The position numbers and the translations under genes were made by a program. The notes beneath the pieces were generated by a model. It searched no databases, was not told the DNA's origin, and saw only the letters and a list, made by a program, of their open reading frames with translations. Below, in pieces: positions 59,043-64,000 of a stretch of 64,000 nt of DNA. Source of the stretch: Domibacillus indicus (GTDB lineage: Bacteria > Bacillota > Bacilli > Bacillales > Domibacillaceae); the NCBI RefSeq assembly GCF_023715895.1, contig NZ_JAMBOO010000001.1:372001-436000 (forward strand). The letters are read 5' to 3'. Within the stretch, counting starts at the first letter, position 1. Every line of letters starts with the position of its first letter.

Positions 59043-59682
59043 CAGCCGCTGCCTCATCTACCATTTTAACTAAATCGTCAAACGAATTTCCTTCAAACTT
59101 TTTGCCGTTCACGAACAGAGTCGGGGTTCCAGATACCTCAAGCTCTTTTGCCGTTTCGGCGTCTTTTTCCCACGCTGCCATCGAGCCTTCTTTTTCTACG
59201 ACCGCCATCACTTTTGCCACTTCTTCATCGGTTGCAATCTCCGACAGCGTTTCTTTTAAAAAGTCATTCGTATATAAGTCGACTTTTTCAAATGATAAAT
59301 CATCCGGCTGTTTTTCATACATAAGATGATGGAACTTCCAGAAGCGGTCATTGCCAAGCGTCTGATAAACTGCTTCAGCAAACTGGGCCGACCGGTTGGA
59401 ATCTACGTTAATAAATGAGTAATTCATAAAATAAAACTTCGCTTTTCCTGTTTCCACGAGTTGTTCATTGATCAGCGGAAAAAACGATTCATTAAAATCT
59501 TTGCACACAGGGCATTTATAATCACCGAATTCTACAATGGAAACCGGTGCCTCTTCTTTGCCTAAAAACGGTTCCTTCTCATAATTAATCTCGGCACTTT
59601 TTTCACTTACGTTCGATAAAAAAACGACTCCTGCCATACAAATGGCAAAAAAGCCGACAATCCAAAAAACACCTTTCGCCAA
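59032..59682 (-). CDS. bdbD: Thiol-disulfide oxidoreductase BdbD (DsbA type)
   Basis: A 216-residue membrane-anchored DsbA-like oxidase (anchor residues 4-23). It has the active-site Cys57-Pro-Val-Cys60 in EFGDYKCPVCKDFNESFFP and the cis-proline loop SGTPTLFVNG. It introduces disulfides into exported proteins and is recharged by BdbC. Start after AAAGGAGAGG. In B. subtilis the pair is needed for competence proteins and other exported substrates. Confidence 0.92.
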   Translation of the reverse strand: MAKGVFWIVGFFAICMAGVVFLSNVSEKSAEINYEKEPFLGKEEAPVSIVEFGDYKCPVCKDFNESFFPLINEQLVETGKAKFYFMNYSFINVDSNRSAQFAEAVYQTLGNDRFWKFHHLMYEKQPDDLSFEKVDLYTNDFLKETLSEIATDEEVAKVMAVVEKEGSMAAWEKDAETAKELEVSGTPTLFVNGKKFEGNSFDDLVKMVDEAAADAE

Positions 59683-59738
59683 ACTTTTTCCTCTCCTTTA
59701 AACTGCGATTCGCAGCTTTTCTCTATTCAAACATTTCT

Positions 59739-60581
59739 TTACAGCAGCACATCAATAAATAACAAGCAAATGCCGGCAAAAACAGACAGCGACCAAAAAG
59801 CTGACTGAACCGGTATATGCAGCGGCCGGTCTGCAGCCGGGTTCAGCAGGCGGTGAATCCGCTCGTTTACAGATGTATCGGCAAAAGATACACAGGACAG
59901 CGGCATATGAATTTGTCTGCCTGCTTTGATCATTTTAACAAGCGCACTGCCAAGCTCGGCTGCAGAGCCTGTCCGCTCAATCGCATACGCATCAGCCAGC
60001 AGTTCTTTATCACGCCGGTACTGCTCCCGTACCCATCCTAAAATAGGCATGTACCATAAAACAGAGGCCGACACCGCCAGCAAAAAAACCTTCAGCGGAT
60101 CTCGGCTTCGATGATGGTAAAGTTCATGATACACGACTGCTTCAAATTCCGAGTCCGTCAGCATGTCCTTTAATCCGGTTGACAGAACGACAACCGGGCG
60201 AAAAAATCCCATTGTCACTGCCACAGGGGCAGGGTATGAAATCAAGCGGATATCCGCACTGTACCGCTTGGACCATTCGTTTGTCAGTGGACCGATTTCA
60301 TATGCGCCAAACCACCGTCTCAGACGAGAGGCCAGAAGCCATTGCCTGCTAAGCTTCCAAACGAATAGTATAAGCGTGCTGAACACAAGCGCATCAACGG
60401 CGTATTCCAAAAACGTAAAGCCGATCCATTTTAACGCGCTATGGCACACAGCGACGAAATTCAGGCGCACATCCCAGCCGGCTAACAGCGAAACAGCATA
60501 AAGCCCCATCTGGGATAAAATCGTACCCGAGGCAAGCAGGCTGACGAGAAACAGACTTTTTGATGGGTGTGTAGTCCTCAT
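59739..60581 (-). CDS. M56 family (BlaR1-like) membrane metalloprotease
   Basis: A 280-residue membrane zinc protease of family M56 with the catalytic motif HELYH at residues 152-156, followed by a DKELLADAYA segment. It has two N-terminal helices, one helix before the catalytic loop and one at the C-terminus. Unlike BlaR1/MecR1 there is no extracellular penicillin-binding sensor domain. One base after the BlaI-type gene, so probably a signal-responsive protease that inactivates that repressor. The inducing signal is unknown. Confidence 0.85.
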   Translation of the reverse strand: MRTTHPSKSLFLVSLLASGTILSQMGLYAVSLLAGWDVRLNFVAVCHSALKWIGFTFLEYAVDALVFSTLILFVWKLSRQWLLASRLRRWFGAYEIGPLTNEWSKRYSADIRLISYPAPVAVTMGFFRPVVVLSTGLKDMLTDSEFEAVVYHELYHHRSRDPLKVFLLAVSASVLWYMPILGWVREQYRRDKELLADAYAIERTGSAAELGSALVKMIKAGRQIHMPLSCVSFADTSVNERIHRLLNPAADRPLHIPVQSAFWSLSVFAGICLLFIDVLL

Positions 60582-60582
60582 A

Positions 60583-60996
60583 TTACCGGTCCTTTTTCCA
60601 TTCTTTTATTTTCTGCTCCAGCTGTGCAACCAAGTCATCATCTGCTTTATCAAGCGCATCAATCATATGGCTGACAACCACGCTCCCGAATTCGTCTACC
60701 AGCTCCTGTGTCATTTCTTTTGACTGGGTGTTTACAAACTCTTCCCGCGTAAGAACCGGCTGGTACATAGAAGTCCGTCCTTCTAATCGTTTTGTCAGGA
60801 TGCCTTTTTCCACCAGACGGTTCATGACCGTCATGACAGTATTGAAATTAGTCGCTTTTTCCTTTTCTAGTTCATGCTGAACGTCCTTGATCGACTTTTC
60901 GCCGCCACACCAAAGCACATCCATAATTTTAGCTTCAAGCGGTCCAAAAAAACGGTTCAAGCCGCGCTCATTAAATTTAAAGGATTGAATTTTCAC
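60583..60996 (-). CDS. BlaI/MecI/CopY family repressor
   Basis: A 137-residue winged-helix repressor: GPLEAKIMDVLWCGGEKSIK, then TNFNTVMTVMNRLVEKGILT, then RLEGRTSMYQPVLTREEF and a helical dimer domain. Paired with an M56 protease, the usual repressor-protease module. Its SigA promoter (TTGACG, 18 bases, TACAAT on the minus strand, 61049-61020) contains a CATTAC-N5-GTAGTG palindrome over the -10. The same palindrome recurs before the divergent doxX gene, so it should control both. Confidence 0.88.
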   Translation of the reverse strand: MKIQSFKFNERGLNRFFGPLEAKIMDVLWCGGEKSIKDVQHELEKEKATNFNTVMTVMNRLVEKGILTKRLEGRTSMYQPVLTREEFVNTQSKEMTQELVDEFGSVVVSHMIDALDKADDDLVAQLEQKIKEWKKDR

Positions 60997-61011
60997 TTCC
61001 TGCCCCCCTCA

Positions 61012-61028
61012 CATTACTCATTGTAGTG
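61012..61028. promoter_or_regulatory. BlaI-type operator O1 over the repressor promoter
   Basis: CATTAC-TCATT-GTAGTG, overlapping the -10 (TACAAT, minus strand 61025-61020) of the blaI-type gene. Predicted autoregulation. Confidence 0.7.
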
Positions 61029-61111
61029 TGCAGACAAAGACTTCGTCAAGAATCCGTTGTGTAACATTTTTGAAACAAAATCTTAACAATTATTTCGCTC
61101 ATTTCATAGTA

Positions 61112-61151
61112 AACTACAAAGCATAGTGTTATAACACTACCGAATGTAGTG
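61112..61151. promoter_or_regulatory. BlaI-type operators O2 and O3 before doxX
   Basis: O2 AACTAC-AAAGC-ATAGTG (61112-61128) and O3 CACTAC-CGAAT-GTAGTG (61135-61151), centres 23 bases apart. Between them lies TATAAC (61130-61135), a likely -10. The facing half-sites also form a perfect 16-bp palindrome (61124-61139). Confidence 0.65.
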
Positions 61152-61174
61152 AATAAGAAGAAGGAGGATTTACA

Positions 61175-61555
61175 ATGGAAAAAGGAAATCTTATTTTAAG
61201 GCTTGTGCTTGGATTTACGTTTTTTATGCACGGATTAGACAAGTGGAGAGGCGGCATTGACGGCACAGCCGGTTTTTTTGAAAGTGTAGGAATTCCGGGC
61301 TTTATGGCGTATGTGGTTGCAGGCATTGAACTTGTTGGAGGTATCCTTTTAATGCTCGGATTGGGTGTGCGCATCCTGTCCATTTTGTTTGCCGTTATTT
61401 TAATAGGGGCCATTTTTACAGTTAAGCTGTCTGCTGGTTTTTTAGGCGGACTGGAATTGGATATTGTATTGCTGGCGATGTCTGTTCACCTGGCTCTTGC
61501 CGGCTCGTCTAAATATGCTCTTGATTCTCGCGTAAAAGTAAAAGCAGCCTCCTAA
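61175..61555 (+). CDS. DoxX family membrane protein
   Basis: A 126-residue four-helix protein of the DoxX/DoxD family: ILRLVLGFTFFMHGLDKWRG, then FFESVGIPGFMAYVVAGIEL, then a C-terminal LDIVLLAMSVHLALAGSSKY. Relatives are quinone- or thiol-linked membrane proteins in redox stress; the exact role is unclear. Ribosome site AAGGAGGATT. Divergent from the BlaI-M56 pair, with two operator-like sites over its promoter. Confidence 0.85.
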   Translation: MEKGNLILRLVLGFTFFMHGLDKWRGGIDGTAGFFESVGIPGFMAYVVAGIELVGGILLMLGLGVRILSILFAVILIGAIFTVKLSAGFLGGLELDIVLLAMSVHLALAGSSKYALDSRVKVKAAS

Positions 61556-61576
61556 GGAGTGCTGCTTCTTTTTTCT
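61538..61576. terminator. Terminator of the doxX gene
   Basis: AAGCAGCCTCC / AGGAGTGCTGCTT followed by CTTTTTTC. Confidence 0.7.
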
Positions 61577-62721
61577 TATATCATATTTGAGTACCGCCAG
61601 AACCGGTTAGCTGTCGGCGGAGCCAGGCGCTCAAGCCCGCGGCTCTTAGAACGGTGCAGCGGCTTCCATTCGCCGGCTCCGCTTTTTAAATAAACTTCGT
61701 GATGCGGTGCTTCATCATGTTCACCGCTTATCTCCATCAATCCATTTGTATAAAAAGCGGCATGGACCTTATACACAATGTCTGGTGATGGCATTAACGG
61801 GTTGCCTACGGAATGATCAAGCAGAAAAGATACCTTTTCCTCGTCGGTCTGTACACTCTTTATGACAATCCCTTCATCTGAAGCCCGGTCCCGTTCAACC
61901 AGCTTTTTTTCTACAGTATAGCCTTCAGATGCGCCGACACTTCGTGAAAGTGTAACATTTTTGCCATTAATTTTCACTTCAGCTCTTGTCCGGTACCGGT
62001 CTGCTTCCGGATCAAATGTCCGTCCGTCTCCCGTAAAAAAGCACATTTTCGATAAAACATTCGGGTTTTCTACCCACTCATCTTCTAAAAAGGTTGTATA
62101 ACGAAGAACATGGTCACGATCTACAGAGGCCTGCTGTTCTTTTAACGCATCGGCCGGCCGGCCAATATCTTTAAAAAGTAAAAACGTTTCAACAAGCATA
62201 TCATTTTCATTCTTTTGAACTTTTAACAAATCGATCACTTTGGCAATCGGAGATGACTTTTCCGCTGCTTCTTCATCTCCCGGCTCAAGCGGCCGGATAC
62301 CTTTAATTTCGTATACATATGATTCATCCATCGTTATACGGGTATCATGAAAACCCGGCTCTGTTACGGTTCCGGCATATTCATCGTTACGGTAAATCGC
62401 ATACTCCTCTACACCGCGAATCGGCTCCCAGGCCATCGCGATTTTCCCTTCTTCTATAACCGTTGTAACAATCAGTTCCTGCAGCGGAATGTCCGCATTT
62501 TTGTCCTCACGCTCTACCGCTGTTGCTGTTTGAATCTTCAGCGTGCTGTCTCCTTTAAATAAATAGGAATATGCGGTTCCCGGTTTCAGGCCTGTATCTG
62601 TAAACGTCATATCCTGGCCGCTGTAGACCTCTTTGCCGTCTTTTAAAATGCGCACCGGTCCTGCTCCCTCCCAATCCAGAGAAATGCGGTCCGGTGTCTG
62701 GCTGACTCGTGTAAGATTCAT
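61576..62721 (-). CDS. Fibronectin-like protein with possible DUF3238 domain
   Basis: A 381-residue protein without a signal peptide. The first 160 residues look like two fibronectin-III-type beta domains (RISLDWEGAGPVRILKDGKE, PGTAYSYLF; then IAMAWEPIRGVEEYAIYRND). The remainder (VETFLLFKDIGRPADAL, CFFTGDGRTFDPEADRYRTR) resembles the DUF3238 family. Role unknown. The ATG at 62721 has AAAGAAAGGTGG upstream. It may be exported by a non-classical route or be spore-associated, but nothing proves it. Confidence 0.6.
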   Translation of the reverse strand: MNLTRVSQTPDRISLDWEGAGPVRILKDGKEVYSGQDMTFTDTGLKPGTAYSYLFKGDSTLKIQTATAVEREDKNADIPLQELIVTTVIEEGKIAMAWEPIRGVEEYAIYRNDEYAGTVTEPGFHDTRITMDESYVYEIKGIRPLEPGDEEAAEKSSPIAKVIDLLKVQKNENDMLVETFLLFKDIGRPADALKEQQASVDRDHVLRYTTFLEDEWVENPNVLSKMCFFTGDGRTFDPEADRYRTRAEVKINGKNVTLSRSVGASEGYTVEKKLVERDRASDEGIVIKSVQTDEEKVSFLLDHSVGNPLMPSPDIVYKVHAAFYTNGLMEISGEHDEAPHHEVYLKSGAGEWKPLHRSKSRGLERLAPPTANRFWRYSNMI

Positions 62722-62779
62722 GATGACGCCACCTTTCTTTCTCCTTCTTTACCCGCCTTTTTGCTGTTCAAAAACTTTG

Positions 62780-62818
62780 CAAAAAAGAAGCTGACTTTAT
62801 TCAGCTTCTTTTTTTACC
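62780..62818. terminator. Terminator after the two mini-membrane genes
   Basis: AAGAAGCTGA / TCAGCTTCTTTTTTT; its right arm includes the stop of the 34-residue gene. Confidence 0.75.
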
Positions 62819-62905
62819 GATTTTAATCAGTGCGGCTAATAAAATGAGCACCGGTACTCCGAGCAAAAGCCCGAGGCCCACGGTGTAAAAGCTTTCGACA
62901 ATCAT
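62801..62905 (-). CDS. 34-residue membrane peptide
   Basis: A one-helix protein: MIVESFYTVGLGLLLGVPVL then ILLAALIKIGKKRS. It starts at the ATG overlapping the previous gene's stop (ATGA) after GGAGGAG, so it is translated with it. No family recognised. A basic C-terminus suggests an N-out, C-in orientation. Confidence 0.65.
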   Translation of the reverse strand: MIVESFYTVGLGLLLGVPVLILLAALIKIGKKRS

Positions 62906-63057
62906 TGGCGCTCCTCCAGCTTTTTTTCTATTCGGTCCAGCTGCTTTGATCGTCTGCGCCAGGAGCGTATACCGAGAAAAATCAAACCGGCTGGCACAAA
63001 GAGCGTCAGCAGCATAACCATTTGAAATAAAACGTCGGCGATATTTATGTTACTCAT
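62902..63057 (-). CDS. 51-residue membrane protein, DUF4083-like
   Basis: A one-helix protein: MSNINIADVLFQMVMLLTLF and a strongly charged tail RRRSKQLDRIEKKLEERQ that should form a short coiled coil. The pattern resembles the DUF4083 family of small Bacilli membrane proteins. The ATG at 63057 has GAAGG seven bases upstream; a longer frame to 63102 lacks a site. It overlaps the 34-residue gene by four bases, forming a two-peptide operon. Confidence 0.6.
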   Translation of the reverse strand: MSNINIADVLFQMVMLLTLFVPAGLIFLGIRSWRRRSKQLDRIEKKLEERQ

Positions 63058-63099
63058 ATGGCAGCCTTCGATCTTTCTTTTTAGTATATAAGTTTTTTC

Positions 63100-63138
63100 C
63101 AAAACAAAAAAGCCCTGGCTCCCCGGGGCTTTTTTGTT
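63100..63138. terminator. Terminator-like hairpin
   Basis: AAAAAAGCCC / GGGCTTTTTT with an inner GG/CC pairing, upstream of the mini-membrane operon. Confidence 0.7.
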
Positions 63139-63364
63139 ACGCTGTCCAGCTCCGGATATTCAATCCGCCGCTGGGTTACAAGGGCTGACGGCCGGCCGCT
63201 GGCTGTCAGCTCTTGATCCAGGTAAGCTTTGTGCTTTTCTCACTGTCCAGCTTCAGGCAGCCAGCCCCTCGGTCATAAGCTGTCACAGCTGTGCGGCAAA
63301 AAGCGCCGCTCTGCTGGTCTGTCTTATGCCTTCAGGCCTGAACGGCCGCCTTGCGCTTTTCTTT
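63139..63364. repeat. Tandem degenerate copies of a Bacillus-type palindromic repeat
   Basis: Two adjacent units, about 63142-63239 and 63244-63362. Each begins with CTGTCCAGCT and ends with GCTTTTCT. Unit 2 has the familiar core CCAGCCCCTCGGTCATAAGC, an internal complementary CTTATG, and a GCCGCCTTGCGCTTTTCT end. This matches my memory of a dispersed REP-like element in many Bacillus and Geobacillus genomes. No protein-coding frame with signals lies here. Confidence 0.65.
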
Positions 63365-64000
63365 AATGCAATGGCATTTTGTCAACACCAAGGTCTTCAA
63401 GCTGTGTTTCTGCGTCTTCAATCAAGCTTTCTGCTTTTGCTTTTGTTTCATCATCCAGCCCTTGCAGCATATCACCGCGTCCTTTGCCTCCATGTCTGCC
63501 ATGTTTAGGCAGATCTGCACCAAGCGCTTCAAGCTGCTCGTCCGCTTGCTCACGTGTTAAATCTCCACTTTTCAGTTTTTCCATAATCGCTTCCGCTTTT
63601 GCTTTTGTTTCATCATCCAAGTCCGCAAATAGATCCGGACGCTCAGGAAGAGTGATACCGAGTGCTTGAAGCTGTTTCTTTGCTTCTGCCTCCGTTAAAG
63701 TGCCATTCTTTTTCTTTTCTAAAATCGCTTCTGCTTTTGCTTTCGTTTCTTCATCTAAGCTTGAGAGAAAGCCGCCCTTGCCGCCACGTTCATTGATTTC
63801 AATACCGAGCGCCGCCAGCTGCTCCTCCGCTTCATCATGTGTAATAGTTCCATTTTCTTCCTGCGCGAGAATATTATCGGCTTTCTTCTGTGTGGATTCA
63901 TTCAAATCCGCATCTTCTACATCTTGTGCCAGATGACCGATGCCTTTGCCCTCGCCACGCTCTGGCATTTGAACTCCCAGTGCTTCAAGCTGTGTTTTTG
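63363..64000 (-). CDS. Protein of about 45-residue helical repeats (partial)
   Basis: The C-terminal 211 residues of a larger protein whose start is beyond the window. It is built of about four degenerate repeats of some 45 residues with the consensus LDDETKAKAEAIxEKxKxGxLTxxEAxxQLxALG followed by a Pro/Gly/Arg/Lys/His-rich linker (TLPERP, PKHGRHGGKGRG). Each unit looks like two helices joined by a turn. It is highly charged and resembles DUF2680-like or SHOCT-like short repeats only loosely. The frame runs through the Met at 63968 without a ribosome site, so that is not the start. Confidence 0.75.
   Translation of the reverse strand, partial: KTQLEALGVQMPERGEGKGIGHLAQDVEDADLNESTQKKADNILAQEENGTITHDEAEEQLAALGIEINERGGKGGFLSSLDEETKAKAEAILEKKKNGTLTEAEAKKQLQALGITLPERPDLFADLDDETKAKAEAIMEKLKSGDLTREQADEQLEALGADLPKHGRHGGKGRGDMLQGLDDETKAKAESLIEDAETQLEDLGVDKMPLH

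Noticed and set aside
59739-60996. A beta-lactamase resistance operon
   Set aside because: The M56 protein lacks the penicillin-binding sensor domain and there is no beta-lactamase or mecA gene.
1-64000. CRISPR arrays, tRNA, rRNA, prophage and insertion sequences
   Set aside because: No regularly spaced repeats, tRNA cloverleaf, rRNA core, phage structural genes or transposase motifs were recognised in the window.

Overview
The window comes from a Gram-positive, endospore-forming Bacillaceae chromosome of moderate G+C. The evidence is a Leu T-box leader before leuA, strong AGGAGG-type ribosome sites with frequent TTG/GTG starts, and homologues of B. subtilis-type genes: yjfB, bstA, ytvA, the ysfB-ysfC-ysfD (glc) locus, csbD, a ydaD-like SDR, yerO/swrC, ykcB/ykcC, bdbC/bdbD and a 46-residue Sda. 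Promoter-like sites matching SigB and SigD consensus add to this. I cannot name the species. There is no rRNA, tRNA, CRISPR array, prophage or intact insertion sequence.

Layout. 1-5.5 kb: SLH amidase (cut by the window edge), yjfB, a SUKH-bstA-hydrolase-monooxygenase run, a short soluble chemoreceptor and small unknowns. 5.6-8.0 kb: DUF1232 protein and T-box-controlled leuA. 8.1-11.9 kb: an FbpABC-type ABC importer. 12.1-19.2 kb: a Cache chemoreceptor, GNAT, the LOV-STAS photoreceptor YtvA, a second SLH protein and an MHYT-GGDEF-EAL protein. 19.3-25.7 kb: small membrane and lipoproteins, a decayed ywqG, alpha/beta hydrolase, DUF523, OsmC and coproporphyrinogen oxidase. 25.7-33.2 kb: another chemoreceptor, the glycolate oxidase locus with glcF interrupted by a TGA, and a heavily broken diguanylate cyclase. 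33.3-39.1 kb: YvrJ, HxlR/aldo-keto reductase, DUF1659/DUF2922, small proteins, YitT, AI-2E transporter and CsbD. 39.2-43.2 kb: RND pump with divergent TetR regulator. 43.2-48.7 kb: 4HB chemoreceptor, signal peptidase I, SDR and AGE epimerase. 48.7-53 kb: a GT39-GT2-GtrA-GalU envelope glycosylation operon. 53-55.4 kb: VOC protein, then a nucleotidyltransferase/tandem-GNAT pair. 55.4-64 kb: Sda, CapA-like protein, FixH-like lipoprotein/PepSY pair, BdbCD, a BlaI-M56 repressor/protease pair facing a DoxX gene, a DUF3238-like protein, two coupled mini-membrane proteins, a Bacillus-type palindromic repeat and a protein built of about 45-residue repeats.

Regulatory highlights. Three 17-bp sites of form CAYTAC-N5-GTAGTG (one with two mismatches) sit over the blaI-type and doxX promoters. 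Three TGACY-N4-GGTCA sites lie between the RND and TetR genes, in register with the helix, two of them exactly in promoter spacers. SigB-like sites precede ytvA, csbD, the SDR and a 47-residue protein. SigD-like sites precede chemoreceptors and yjfB. A perfect 20-bp hairpin encloses the ribosome site of an 87-residue membrane protein. Several genes are decaying: glcF, the GGDEF protein, ywqG and an ORF upstream of a lipoprotein.
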